Positions 25,901 to 37,963 of a DNA stretch of 46,801 nucleotides are shown here, piece after piece; the stretch's first letter is position 1; every line of letters begins with the position of its first letter. Source of the stretch: Gemmatimonadales bacterium (GTDB lineage: Bacteria > Gemmatimonadota > Gemmatimonadetes > Gemmatimonadales > JACORV01); contig JAUYOW010000331.1 of the NCBI GenBank assembly GCA_030697825.1, positions 1 through 46,801 of the forward strand. Direction: 5' to 3'. A program made the translations under genes and the position numbers. Below the pieces are notes generated by a model. The model did no database searches and was not told the DNA's origin. It was given only the letters and a program-made list of their open reading frames with translations.

Positions 25901-27180
25901 GCGGCGGCGGCGTCGCCGGTGCGCCGGGAGAAGGATGTCCCGTTCGGTCGGGTGACCGTCACCGTCACGGTGTCGCGCGCGTCGTACCACATCGTGAGCA
26001 GGACGAAGTCGTTCGACGCGCCGGTGGCCCCGGAGTAGGACGGGACGACCACCGTGAACTGAGCCGTGTCGCCCGTGTTGAGGGTGCGCGCCGCGTGGAT
26101 CAGAAACGGCGTGTTGCTGCCGGTTCCAATGTTGTTCTGGTTGCTCCCCTCGTTGCCCGCCGAGATCACCACGATCTTGCCGGGCCCCGAGAGCGAGTCG
26201 ATCGCCTGCTCTTCGGCCATGGTCCCGTCGTGCGGCCCGAACTGCCCCCCAAGGCTGAGGTTCACGACCGCCGGCCGGCCTAGGGTCGTCGCACGCTTGA
26301 AGATGTACTGGATGCCCTCGATGATGTTCAGGGTCGAGAAGCTGCCGTTGCCGCCCTTCACCACGATGAGGTTCGCATTCGGTGCCACGCCGGTGTACTG
26401 GTACGCCGGCTGGCCAGCGCCGGTCGCGGCGCCGTTTCCGGCGGCGATGCCGGCGACGTGCGTCCCGTGGCCGAAGGTGTCTTGTTGGCTGCAGCCGTTG
26501 GCGTTGATCAGGGCGGCGTTGCACTCGTTGCCTCGACTGAAGCTCTGTCCGCCGATCACGCCGGGCGGCGTGCCCGACACGGTCTGGTCCCAGAGGTAGA
26601 GGAGCCGGCTCGTGCCGTCGGGGTTCCGGAAGTCCCCGTGCCGGAAGTCGATGCCGGTATCGAGGATGCCCACGATGACGTTGCTGCCGGTGGCGCCGGT
26701 AAACGTCGTACCGGAGACGCTGCGGACCAGATTGGCCCGGATATCGACCATCGCGAGGTCGTTGCGCAGGCGCACGTAGTGGGCGGCCTGGATGTACCGC
26801 ACCCTGGGATCGCCTTCGAGCCCGGCGAGCGCGGAGAGCGGGAGGCGCGCGCCAATGAGCGAACCCGCCAGGACGCGTACCTCGCCGCCCACCGCCTCGA
26901 TGAGGCCGGGGATCGAATCCGTCAGCGAGATGAACGCGTCCACGAACATCTCAACCCGTCCGGGACCTCGCGTGAGGACGATCTGGTTTGCGCTGGGGAG
27001 TCCCACGGCGGCGGCCACGTCTTCGACCCGGGTGACGCCATTGGCGCGCGCGACGACGTCCGCGTCGCGGAACGGGCGCAGCAACGGGTCGAGCTTGGCC
27101 ACACCGTTCTGCCCCAGTGCGGGGGCCGCGGCAACGAGGAGCAGCGCACCTTGGGCAAGGAGCACACGGAAACGGTGCAC
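22930..27180 (-). CDS. giant secreted subtilisin-like protease with repeats and type-IX-like C-terminal domain
   Basis: 1416 residues from GTG 27180. A signal peptide (VLLAQGALLLVAAAPALGQ) and a propeptide-like region (to ~150) precede an S8 domain with the triad: Asp in ILDTGID (~residue 173), His in GHGTHVAG (~237), Ser in GGTSMSAPMVTG (~613). The domain is large, with an insert between His and Ser. Residues ~690-1320 hold four beta-rich repeats, each with a D-x-D/N-x-x-G-type loop (DVDSTG, DANGNG, DLDSNG, DSAGTG). The last ~85 residues (FIFSENPVRNGQVIFSYD to the end, including GLPNGMYLVVIDTG) resemble a type A sorting domain. A promoter is possible upstream (TTGCCG-N17/18-ACATATT), which is weak. 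Confidence 0.9.
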   Translation of the reverse strand: MHRFRVLLAQGALLLVAAAPALGQNGVAKLDPLLRPFRDADVVARANGVTRVEDVAAAVGLPSANQIVLTRGPGRVEMFVDAFISLTDSIPGLIEAVGGEVRVLAGSLIGARLPLSALAGLEGDPRVRYIQAAHYVRLRNDLAMVDIRANLVRSVSGTTFTGATGSNVIVGILDTGIDFRHGDFRNPDGTSRLLYLWDQTVSGTPPGVIGGQSFSRGNECNAALINANGCSQQDTFGHGTHVAGIAAGNGAATGAGQPAYQYTGVAPNANLIVVKGGNGSFSTLNIIEGIQYIFKRATTLGRPAVVNLSLGGQFGPHDGTMAEEQAIDSLSGPGKIVVISAGNEGSNQNNIGTGSNTPFLIHAARTLNTGDTAQFTVVVPSYSGATGASNDFVLLTMWYDARDTVTVTVTRPNGTSFSRRTGDAAAATDDAQGRIFIDNASSGLAPQNLDRQVEIEFFDAVATQTPAPGTWRVTVQMNRRLGNGRFDTWLYASQLGATFLEAQIVGGGDNGNIVGSPGNASRAITVAAHTTRLSWNSQGGNNVAFTVRSTLGDLATFSSSGPSRPVRDAVARQKPDISAPGTAIFSSLSINTTPAPNPLLVGTDGVHTIAGGTSMSAPMVTGSTALLLERNPGLTPELVRAILAGSARSDGFTAVAYNTASGSPVGAPLPNASWGYGKLDVQMALGATPANLTATAGPSNGSLGGPFVLPRSIIPSLQVRLSGSQTDAFTLTGIRLRSTGTGNDATGVIGVSLYADVDSTGTVGGSEVLLGTVAVPTNDGEAVFTGLSLNLPVSANVYLLAAYALNGTPTNGQTFQLNLEAAANITAQKVSDASDVTFSGIAISGGVVRAQAIGTVAASSGGALVSSVATTGQPNVVLLRLNATPDASEGFSLRRFVGTIGGTATPAASLQNLRLVRDANGNGVFDTGDSSEATIASTVTGATVAASFTPSGDPRASAATTKNWLVVADFPITATVGGTIDFRTDSLSGRGLVTDSAIVTTGLPVTGSSLNIIQSTLAYGGPVLDTAAVLRTATALALAHVRFVVQGESTIVDSLILRTTGNLAANSLTNMRLVADLDSNGVAGSGEPVLATSLNISGGVVRVLPGNGGILPPGDRWWVVLGDGADNATWGQAIQFRLDSADVYARGKNSGTRPVKLGPVSFSFRRFTIGGQAALAVAPGPSPPTARLQVGALAALQLTIGATSLEGARVDSLRVSATSGNSLSALVQQLALYRDSAGTGMVPSGPPLATVNNPFAAGASATFKGLNHNVAAGGSQTLLAVLTLTDRLRQGDTLGLTPATVYATGLLSTLPATVSLAGSSTLGSATILAAGEAFIFSENPVRNGQVIFSYDQIPRSVAIYSFSGLRVRLLEQLPPNRYVWDVRGESPGLPNGMYLVVIDTGTGILRRRLMILSPSR

Positions 27181-27338
27181 GCGTCCTCGGTGGTCAGAGT
27201 GATGGGCGAGCTGGTGGATGGCTGCCAATATGTCGCGCCGAGCGCCGGCACGGCAAGAAAGTAGATGAGTTGCTGTCTCCCCGGGGGTGGTGACGGCGGC
27301 CACGTCGGAAATGGGTTCGATTCACCTGGGCGAGAGCA

Positions 27339-27373
27339 GGAGCCCTCTCCGGGGCAAGCCCGGGGAGGGCTCC
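27339..27373 (-). terminator. strong hairpin, probable terminator after thiC
   Basis: GGAGCCCTCTCCGGGG (27339-27354) pairs over about 15 bases with GCCCGGGGAGGGCTCC (27358-27373), with a three-base loop. It lies about 97 bases after the thiC stop. The plus strand has TTT next to it, but no gene ends there. The 289 bases between thiC and the subtilase show no gene. Confidence 0.5.
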
Positions 27374-27469
27374 TTTCGCTTCGCTCGTAGCACGCGACCC
27401 GGGGTCGAGTGCTGGCTCAACCTAGCTCACCGGCATCACCACACTGTCACCAGCTCGTCACCAACGCGG

Positions 27470-28899
<1,430 letters not shown>

Positions 28900-28908
<9 letters not shown>

Positions 28909-29523
28909 AATATGGATGGTCTGCCAGGTGAGGTAAAGGCCGAGCGCCGCGAAGATGGCCGCCGCGCCCACGTCCACCAGCTGGAGCGCTCGCCGGGTGA
29001 CGAACCGCCGGCCCCAGGCGCACAGCCCCGAGACCACCAACCCGTAGATGACCGCGCCCACAAAGATGCCGCCGTAGAGCGACGAGCGCGTGGCGAAGTC
29101 GCCGCCGCCGATCCCCGCCCCGACCGACCCGATCACCGCCAGCAGCACGACGACAGCGAACGGGCTCGCCAGGCATAGCAGCGCACCTACCGCGAAAGCG
29201 CGCCCATGGCTCGTTCGCTCGGCGGGGGTCAGCTCCGGCTCGCGCCGCGAATGTTGGTATGCGCTCCACGCCAGCCAGAGCAGCAACGCGGCCCCGGCGC
29301 CGCCGATCGTCACCCGCAGCGAAAGCCGGGACATGATCAGTTCCGCGCCGCCGACCGCGACCGTGAGCCATACGGCATCCCCGACGATCGCGCCCAGGGA
29401 GACCATCAGCGCGGCCATGAACCCACCCGTGAGGCCGCGCCGGATGATCTCGACGTTGACCGCGCTCACGGGCAGGCAGTACACGATTCCGCCGAGGATC
29501 CCGGCCAGGAAAGCGGCTAGCAT
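28900..29523 (-). CDS. LysE-type exporter
   Basis: 207 residues from ATG 29523. Six membrane segments are visible (for example LAAFLAGILGGIVYCLPVSA, MAALMVSLGAIVGDAVWLTV, LLCLASPFAVVVLLAVIG, LYGGIFVGAVIYGLVVSGLC). The layout, with a PVSAVNVEIIRRGLTGGF segment after TM1 and GALLCLASPFAVV in the middle, fits LysE/RhtB amino-acid exporters, which are about 200 residues long. It is directly upstream of the TPP riboswitch and thiC in the same direction, so thiC may be read from its promoter. The substrate is unknown; a thiamine-related one is only a guess from context. Confidence 0.8.
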
Positions 29524-29532
29524 GAGGCGCCG

Positions 29533-29565
29533 AATGTAGCGCGGGAAGCGGCCCGCGAGTAGCAT
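29533..29565. promoter_or_regulatory. divergent -10 elements
   Basis: The 48-base gap between the LysE-type gene and the M1-like gene has TACATT on the minus strand (29538-29533; nine bases before the ATG at 29523) and TAGCAT on the plus strand (29560-29565; six bases before the GTG at 29572). Good -35 boxes are not seen. Confidence 0.3.
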
Positions 29566-29571
29566 CGAAGC

Positions 29572-31428
29572 GTGCTCAGCCTGCTCCTCGCCCTCGCCAC
29601 GGCCGCCGCGCCGCAGCAGCCGACGACCCTCGACGTCCCCGTCTACCGTGACTCGCTGTACGGCGTCTCGCTTCCCCGCCCCTTCGACGACTGGGTCTTC
29701 GAGCCGGCGTCGAGCCGTGGCACGACCACCGTCATCTTCCATCCTCGCGACGCCTCCCTGCGCGAGCAGCTTTGGGGCGCGCTCGTGCTGACGACCTTCA
29801 ACCGCGACGTGCCGATCGGCCAGGTAGCGGACCAGCGGGTGCTCACCTCGTGGCAGGCTACCCTCGGGCCGTCCTTCACGCTCCTCACGCGCGACTCGAT
29901 GACGGTGGTCGGGCTTCCGGCCATCCACGTGGTGATGGGGGGCACCATCGACCACGCCGTGCTGGACGTCGAGGAGTACCTCGTGGCACGCGGCGGGGAC
30001 CTCATCCTGCTCCAGTTCAGGTATCCGCGCGGCCTGCCGCGCGACTCCATCGCGGCCGGCTACGAGCGAGTCTTCGACGGGATCCGCATTCGCGGGGCCC
30101 CGGGCGAGCGCGCCTCGCCGCAGACCGCCGCGGATGAGGCGCGGCGCCCGCGGACGGCGATGTGGAGCGCGTTGCGCGCCTCGCCGTGGCGCCTCCAGGC
30201 CTATGACGCACTGGTGCGGTACGACACGACCCAGCCGCGGCTGGACTTGACCGCGCGCCTCGATCTCGCGAACGACGATATCGTGCCGCGTGACTCGGTC
30301 GCTTTCTGGCTGGCGCCGTTCCTGGTGGCGGACAGTGTGCGCGCGGGCCTGGGGCGCTCGATCCCGCTGGGTTCGGGCCCGGTGCAACGAGTAGCGCTCG
30401 GGGCCAGAGTGGCGCCGCAGGGCCAGAGCACGGTCACCGTCTACTATCACGCCACACCCGATCGCACCGGGGCGGCGCGTGATGTCCGTATCACCCGGGA
30501 AGAAGCACTCGTTCTCCCGGATTGGATCCCGCGCGTCCAGTCGCCGACGGACTCGTCCGGCCAATACGCACAGGTGCCGCGCGCCCGCCAGACGCTGCGC
30601 TTCGATCTGCCGGGGGAGCGGCGTGCGGTGGCGCCGGGCCGGCTCACTTCGGAAGTCACTGCCCTCGGCAGGCGGAGGATGACGTGGCTCGCGGATGACG
30701 CCGCGGTGGGCGCCTCGGGTTTTGCGATCGCGAACTACCGGACCGAGTCCCGCGATGTGGGACGGCTGCGCCTCAAGGTCTTTCTCCGCGACTCCGGCGA
30801 GGCGGCCCCTAACCCCCTGAACGACTCACTCGTCGCGCAGGTCGCCCGCGGCTGGTCCTTCTATTCGCGGGCCTTCGGCCCGCTCGAAACCTCTGACATC
30901 TCGATTGTCGAGGGCACGCTCGATGGGGTCCGGGGAGCCCCAGGCGTGCTCTTCGTCGGCGCGGGAGTGTTGCCGCCGGCAAACCTCATCTTTCGTGAGA
31001 TGGCGCGCTCATGGTGGGGAGGCGCGATCGCCGCGGCCGGCCCGGGCTCGGCGTGGATCACCGACGCCTTCCCGGCCTGGGCCTCTATCGCCGCGCGGGG
31101 CGTCATCGAGGGCGATACGGTGCGCCAACGTTTGGTGCGCGAGGCCGAATCGGCGTGGCACCTGGCAGTAGCCGGTCACGACGACCCGCCGCTCGCCGGC
31201 CTCAGTGTTGATGGAGACTCCAGCCTGGCGCTGCTGCTCGCCAAGGGCGCAGCTGCCCTCGAAGCTGCCCGGCGTGCCGCCGGCGAAGCACGCTTCAGGG
31301 AAGCGATCCGCACCTTCGCCGCCGAGCATCGCGCCGGATGGGCGCGAGTCGCCGCTTTCCTCCCTCTCCTCGGCCCCGAGGCGACGGCCGTCATCCAGCC
31401 CTATCTTTTCGGCCCCCAACCACGTTAG
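29572..31428 (+). CDS. secreted M1-peptidase-like protein lacking zinc ligands
   Basis: 618 residues from GTG 29572. A short signal peptide (LSLLLALATAAAPQQ) is followed by a PsbP/DcrB-like domain (about 20-170; YGVSLPRPFDDWVFEP) and a beta-rich middle. The last third resembles an M1 aminopeptidase (gluzincin) catalytic domain: the position of HELAHQWWG reads REMARSWWG (~residue 474) and the WLNEGFA position reads WITDAFPAW (~494). Zinc-binding His and Glu are therefore absent, so it is probably a catalytically dead relative with a binding or scaffold role. That M1 relationship rests on eye alignment and should be tested. Its last bases supply one arm of the hairpin before sufR. Confidence 0.7.
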   Translation: MLSLLLALATAAAPQQPTTLDVPVYRDSLYGVSLPRPFDDWVFEPASSRGTTTVIFHPRDASLREQLWGALVLTTFNRDVPIGQVADQRVLTSWQATLGPSFTLLTRDSMTVVGLPAIHVVMGGTIDHAVLDVEEYLVARGGDLILLQFRYPRGLPRDSIAAGYERVFDGIRIRGAPGERASPQTAADEARRPRTAMWSALRASPWRLQAYDALVRYDTTQPRLDLTARLDLANDDIVPRDSVAFWLAPFLVADSVRAGLGRSIPLGSGPVQRVALGARVAPQGQSTVTVYYHATPDRTGAARDVRITREEALVLPDWIPRVQSPTDSSGQYAQVPRARQTLRFDLPGERRAVAPGRLTSEVTALGRRRMTWLADDAAVGASGFAIANYRTESRDVGRLRLKVFLRDSGEAAPNPLNDSLVAQVARGWSFYSRAFGPLETSDISIVEGTLDGVRGAPGVLFVGAGVLPPANLIFREMARSWWGGAIAAAGPGSAWITDAFPAWASIAARGVIEGDTVRQRLVREAESAWHLAVAGHDDPPLAGLSVDGDSSLALLLAKGAAALEAARRAAGEARFREAIRTFAAEHRAGWARVAAFLPLLGPEATAVIQPYLFGPQPR

Positions 31429-31467
31429 ATTCGACTTCGCGAACAAAAGTATTGACGAAGTTGGGGG
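31413..31467 (+). promoter_or_regulatory. inverted repeats ahead of sufR
   Basis: CCCCCAAC (31413-31420) is exactly complementary to GTTGGGGG (31460-31467), which includes the ribosome site of sufR. A second pair CGACTTCG (31432-31439)/CGAAGTTG (31456-31463; 7 of 8) uses an overlapping right arm, so the two hairpins exclude each other. TTAGAT (31425-31430) could be a -10 box. Confidence 0.4.
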
Positions 31468-31471
31468 ACCT

Positions 31472-32172
31472 ATGGCTAACGGCGACGCTTCCCTACCCGG
31501 ATATCGGGGCCTCAGAGGGCAGATCCTCCTCGAGGTCAAGAAGTCTCAACCTGTTACAGCTAAGCAGCTTAGCTCAGTTTTTGGGGTGTCCGCCAATGCC
31601 ATCAGGCGGCACCTGAAGGAACTCGAGCTGGCTGGCCTCGTTCACTTCGGGCGTGAACAGCACGGCCTCGGCGCCCCCGCCTTCGCCTACCGCCTCACCG
31701 ATGAGGGCGAAGCCCTCTTCCCCAACGGCTACCGCGACGCGCTGACCGAACTCCTGGAGCAGGTGGCCGAGCGAGACGGGCGCGGCGCGGTGGTGCGGCT
31801 CTTCGAGGAGCGCTACGCGCAGCTCACGCGCAAGCTACAGAGCGAGCTGGCGGTGGCGCCGCATGAGCGCCGCCTGGACGTCGTCGCCCGCATCATGACC
31901 GAAGCGGGCTACATGGCGGACTGGAGCGAAACTGACGGCGCCTTCCAGTTCGCGGAGCACAACTGCGCGCTGCGCGCGGTCGTTCAACGGTTCCCGGAGG
32001 TCTGCGCGGCCGAAGAGCAGTTCCTCAAGGACGTCCTGGGCGCCGAGGTGGAGCGGCGGGCTCACATCGTCAACGGCTGCAACGCGTGCGAGTACGCGAT
32101 CAGCTTCGGCGCGGCTTCACCCGTCGTAGTCCCCACGCCCCGCAAGACGGCAGCGCCGGACCAGAGGCAGCC

Positions 32173-32176
<4 letters not shown>
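31472..32176 (+). CDS. sufR: SufR-type iron-sulfur regulator
   Basis: 234 residues from ATG 31472; GGGGG (31463-31467) is four bases upstream. The N-terminus is a winged helix-turn-helix ([20 protein letters not shown], residues 29-48). The C-terminal domain has Cys 165, 178, 203 and 206 (HNCALR, PEVCAAE, GCNACEY), the spacing of cluster-binding SufR repressors (cyanobacterial Cys 164/177/205). It should sense iron-sulfur cluster status and repress the operon when clusters are abundant. It overlaps sufB by four bases (ATGA), which places it as the operon's first gene. Confidence 0.9.
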
Positions 32177-33609
<1,433 letters not shown>

Positions 33610-33610
33610 C

Positions 33611-34362
<752 letters not shown>

Positions 34363-34366
<4 letters not shown>

Positions 34367-35706
34367 ACGCTCCGCGGGTCCTGGATCGCTTCATGGCGCA
34401 GCACGAGGCGTTCGCCAGGAACGGCGGGAAGGTCGCGCCCGAGTGGCTACGCGTCCTGCGCGCTGGCGCACTGGCGCGCTTCGCGGAACTCGGCTTCCCG
34501 ACGACGAAGCTCGAGGCATGGCGCTTCACCAGCGTGCAGCCGATCGCCGAGACCGCGTTCGCGCCCGCGAGCGAGGCCTCCGGTGAGTTGCCGGCTGGGA
34601 AGTCGCTCGAGCGGCTCGAGCTGTGCGAGGCGCGGCGGCACCTCGCGGTCTTCGTCAACGGGCGGTTCGTCGAGGCGCTGTCGTCGGTGGCCGGCCTGCC
34701 GGCCGGCGCCCGGGTCGGCAGCCTCGTCGGCGCGCTTGAGCGTGAGCCGGAGTTGGTGGAGCGGCATCTGGCGCGGCAGGCGCTCCTCGACGATAACGCG
34801 TTCGCGGCGCTGAACACGGCGTTCGTGCACGATGGAGCGTTCGTCTACCTGCCGGAAGGCACGGTCATGGAAGAGCCGGTGCAGCTCCTCTTCCTATCGA
34901 TGCCGGGCGCGGAGCCGATGGTCTCCCACCCGCGTAGCCTCATCGTGGTGGAGCGGATGGCGCGGGCCTCCGTGGTCGAGACGTATGCCGGACACGGCGA
35001 CGGCGTCTACTGGACCAACGCCGTGACGGAGGTGGTCCTCGGCGACGGCGCGCGCGCCGATTGTTACCGGGTGCAGCGCGAGAGCGAGCGGGCATACCAT
35101 GTCGCCACGACCCAGACGCGGCAGGGCCGGGACAGCGTGCTGTCGGTCCACGCCGTGGTCCTGGGCGCGGTTCTTTCGCGTCACGACATCGGCACCGTGC
35201 TCGACGGGCCCGGCGGCAAGTGCACTCTGAACGGCCTGTACCTGCTCGAGGGCAGGCAACACGCGGACCACCACACCACCATCGACCACGCCCAGCCGCA
35301 CTGTGAGAGCCACGAGTACTTCAACGGCGTGCTGGACGGGCGGTCCCGCGGGGTATTCAACGGCCGGATCATCGTGCGCAAGGGCGCGCAGCGCACCGAC
35401 TCGAAGCAGACCAACAACAACCTCGTGCTCTCCGAGGAAGCGCGCGCCGACAGCCAGCCGCAACTGGAGATCTACGCCGACGATGTGAAGTGCACTCACG
35501 GCGCGACGCTCGGACCAATCGACGAGAAAGCCCTTTTCTATCTCAAGAGCCGGGGTCTTTCGCCTAACGAAGCGCAGGGTCTCCTCACCTACGGCTTCGG
35601 CGCGGAGATCCTGGACAGAATGGAGATCGCGCCGCTCCGGGTGCAGCTGGAGCGGCTGGTGCGCGCGCGGCTGCTCAACCGCGCCCGGGGGCGGCGGGCG
35701 GCGTGA
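34363..35706 (+). CDS. sufD: Fe-S cluster assembly protein SufD
   Basis: 447 residues from GTG 34363. It is the SufB paralogue of the SufBC2D scaffold. Recognised segments: [13 protein letters not shown] near residue 44, [72 protein letters not shown] and [20 protein letters not shown]. The C-terminus shows the usual long helix and Arg-rich end. Coupled by overlaps to both sufC and sufS. Confidence 0.96.
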
Positions 35707-36971
35707 CGACGGCCCAGCGAGCTGCCACGGGCCAGCGGGCCGGCGGGCCGGAGCGAACGGACTTTGCGCTCCTGAGAACGGACTTTCCCATCCTCCAGGA
35801 GCGGGTGCACGGCAAGCCGCTCGTCTACGTGGACAACGGGGCGACCAGCCAGAAGCCGCGCCAGGTGATCGACGCGATCTCCCGTTACTACGCGACCGAG
35901 AACGCCAACGTCCACCGCGGCGTCTACTGGCTGAGCGAGCACGCGACGGCGCTCTACGAGGGCGCGCGGGAGAAGGCGCGCCGCTTCGTGAACGCGCGCG
36001 AGGCGCGCGAGATCATCTTCGTGCGCGGCACCACGGAAGCGATCAACCTGGTGGCGAGCAGTTTCGGCCGCGCCAACCTGTCGGCGGGCGACGAAGTGCT
36101 CGTCACCGCGATGGAGCATCATTCCAACATCGTCCCGTGGCAGCTGATCTGCGGGGAGCGCGGCGCCCGGCTCCGCGTGATCCCGATGGACCAGCGCGGC
36201 GTGCTGTGCGTGGACGAGGTCCCGAAGCTCCTCGGCCCGAAGACGAAGCTGGTCGCCATGGTGCACGTCTCGAACTCGCTCGGCACGATCAATCCGGTGA
36301 AGGAGATCGTGGCGCTCGCCCACGCGCGCGGGATCCCCGTGCTCGTCGACGGCGCACAGGCGGCGCCGCACCTGCCCATCGACGTGCAGGACCTGGACTG
36401 CGATTTCTACACGGTGTCCGGCCACAAGATGTTCGGGCCGACCGGCATCGGGGTGCTGTACGGCAAGGCCGAGCGGCTCGATTCCATGGCGCCGTACCAG
36501 GGCGGCGGCGACATGATCCGTTCGGTCACGTTCGAGAAGACGACCTACGCGCCGCTCCCGGCGAAGTTCGAAGCGGGCACGCCGCATATCGCGGGCGCGG
36601 TCGGGCTCGGCGCCGCCATAGACTATCTGGCCGCGCTCGACTGGCAGCAGCTCGCCGCGCACGAGGCGGATCTGCTGGCGTATGCGACGGGATCGCTGGC
36701 GCAGGTCACCGGGCTCCGGTTGATCGGCACCGCGCCACACAAGGCGAGCGTCGTCTCCTTCGTGATGGACGGCGTTCACGCGCACGACGTCGGCACGATC
36801 GTGGACCAGGAGGGCGTCGCCATCCGGACCGGCCATCACTGCACCCAGCCCGTGATGGACTTCTTCGGCGTGCCGGCGACGGCGCGTGCGTCGTTCGCCT
36901 TCTACAACGACCGCGATGACGTGGACCGGTTGGTCGAGGCGGTGAAGAAGGTCCGCGAGGTGTTCGCCTGA
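35703..36971 (+). CDS. sufS: cysteine desulfurase SufS
   Basis: 422 residues from GTG 35703, which overlaps the sufD stop. It is a PLP enzyme that takes sulfur from cysteine for cluster assembly. PLP-binding Lys is in [11 protein letters not shown], preceded by [10 protein letters not shown]; the catalytic Cys is in [20 protein letters not shown]-like [12 protein letters not shown] and [14 protein letters not shown] fit the group II (SufS) subclass. The first ~20 residues are a loosely conserved extension, so a later start is possible. The sufU partner follows with no gap. Confidence 0.96.
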   Translation: MTTAQRAATGQRAGGPERTDFALLRTDFPILQERVHGKPLVYVDNGATSQKPRQVIDAISRYYATENANVHRGVYWLSEHATALYEGAREKARRFVNAREAREIIFVRGTTEAINLVASSFGRANLSAGDEVLVTAMEHHSNIVPWQLICGERGARLRVIPMDQRGVLCVDEVPKLLGPKTKLVAMVHVSNSLGTINPVKEIVALAHARGIPVLVDGAQAAPHLPIDVQDLDCDFYTVSGHKMFGPTGIGVLYGKAERLDSMAPYQGGGDMIRSVTFEKTTYAPLPAKFEAGTPHIAGAVGLGAAIDYLAALDWQQLAAHEADLLAYATGSLAQVTGLRLIGTAPHKASVVSFVMDGVHAHDVGTIVDQEGVAIRTGHHCTQPVMDFFGVPATARASFAFYNDRDDVDRLVEAVKKVREVFA

Positions 36972-37421
36972 ATGGCCGACCTCGCCGATCTCTACCAGCA
37001 AATCATCATCGACCACAACCGGAATCCGCGAAACTTCAAGCATCTCGACGACGCCAACCGCACCGCTCACGGAGACAACCCGCTCTGTGGCGACAAGATC
37101 ACCCTCTACGTGCATCTGGACGGCGAGGTGATCTCCGACGTCGGCTTCCAGGGCTCCGGCTGCGCGATCTCACAGGCCTCAGCCTCGCTCATGACGAGCG
37201 CGGTCAAGGGCAAGACCACGGCCGACGCCGAAGCGCTCTTCCACGCCTTTCACGCGATGGTCATGGGTGAGACCGGGGCGGGAGACCCGAAGGCGCTCGG
37301 CAAGCTCGCCGCCTTCGCCGGAGTGCGGCAGTTCCCTGCCCGGGTCAAGTGTGCCAATCTTCCATGGCACACGCTTCACGCCGCTATCACCGCCTCTGCG
37401 GAGCCAGTCACGACCGAGTAG
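36972..37421 (+). CDS. sufU: SufU scaffold/sulfur transfer protein
   Basis: 149 residues from ATG 36972. SufU binds zinc and accepts sulfur from SufS. The metal ligands Cys 39-Gly-Asp 41 (NPLCGDKI), Cys 64 (GSGCAISQAS) and Cys 127 (VKCANLPWHTL) are intact. The ~20-residue insert between the second and third Cys that separates SufU from IscU is present (the KGKTTADAEALFHAFHAM region). It closes the SUF gene block. Confidence 0.96.
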   Translation: MADLADLYQQIIIDHNRNPRNFKHLDDANRTAHGDNPLCGDKITLYVHLDGEVISDVGFQGSGCAISQASASLMTSAVKGKTTADAEALFHAFHAMVMGETGAGDPKALGKLAAFAGVRQFPARVKCANLPWHTLHAAITASAEPVTTE

Positions 37422-37432
37422 TATTCGGGCCG

Positions 37433-37963
37433 ATGGCGCCACGAAACCGCAGCGTACTTTACATCATCGCCCCGGAACGCTTCCGCGACGAGGAGCTGCT
37501 CGAGCCCCAGCGTGCGCTCGAGGGCGCCGGCCACAGTGTGCTGGTGGCGTCCACGAGGCGTGGCGTGGCGGTCGGGATGCTTGGCGCTCGGGTCAACGCC
37601 GAGGCAAGCTTGAGCGAAGTGCTCGCCAAGGACTTCGACGCGCTGGTGTTCGCGGGCGGCGCCGGCGCGCCGTCGCACCTGTGGGACAGCGACCCCGCGC
37701 TTCGGCTCGCGCGGGAGATGTATGCCCTCGGGCGGCCGGTGGCGGCGATCTGTCTCTCCTGCCCGGTGCTCGCGCGGGCGGGTGTGCTGGCCGGCAAGCG
37801 CGCGACGGTCTTCCCCGATGCGCGCGCGATCATCGAAATGAAACGCGGCGGCGCGACCCTCGTAGATGAGGCGGTCGTGGTGGAAGGCATCATCGTCACC
37901 GCTCGCGGACCCGAGGCCGCTCCGGCCTTCGGCTCCGCGCTCGTCAACCTCCTGGGATCATGA
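37433..37963 (+). CDS. DJ-1/PfpI-family protein
   Basis: 176 residues from ATG 37433. Class I glutamine amidotransferase-like fold: SVLYIIAPERFRDEELLEP at the N-terminus (Glu in RFRDEE fits the conserved acid), FDALVFAGGAGAP, then the nucleophile elbow PVAAICLSCPVLARAG with Cys 107. The His that commonly follows (CHGP) is Leu, and a second Cys sits at 110, so a usual peptidase or glyoxalase dyad is doubtful. It starts 11 bases after sufU and overlaps the ABC ATPase gene by four bases. Its role is unknown; redox sensing is possible. Confidence 0.86.
   Translation: MAPRNRSVLYIIAPERFRDEELLEPQRALEGAGHSVLVASTRRGVAVGMLGARVNAEASLSEVLAKDFDALVFAGGAGAPSHLWDSDPALRLAREMYALGRPVAAICLSCPVLARAGVLAGKRATVFPDARAIIEMKRGGATLVDEAVVVEGIIVTARGPEAAPAFGSALVNLLGS

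Noticed and set aside
27181-27303. In-frame upstream extension of the subtilase
   Set aside because: A proper signal peptide begins at the GTG at 27180; residues before it have no secretion signal character.
27300-27345. tRNA-like T-arm (GGGTTCGATTCAC)
   Set aside because: The stem does not pair over five bases and no acceptor, D or anticodon arms could be drawn.
35589-37115. Long open frame antisense to sufS
   Set aside because: Shadow of a clearly functional sufS; Arg/His-rich with no motif.
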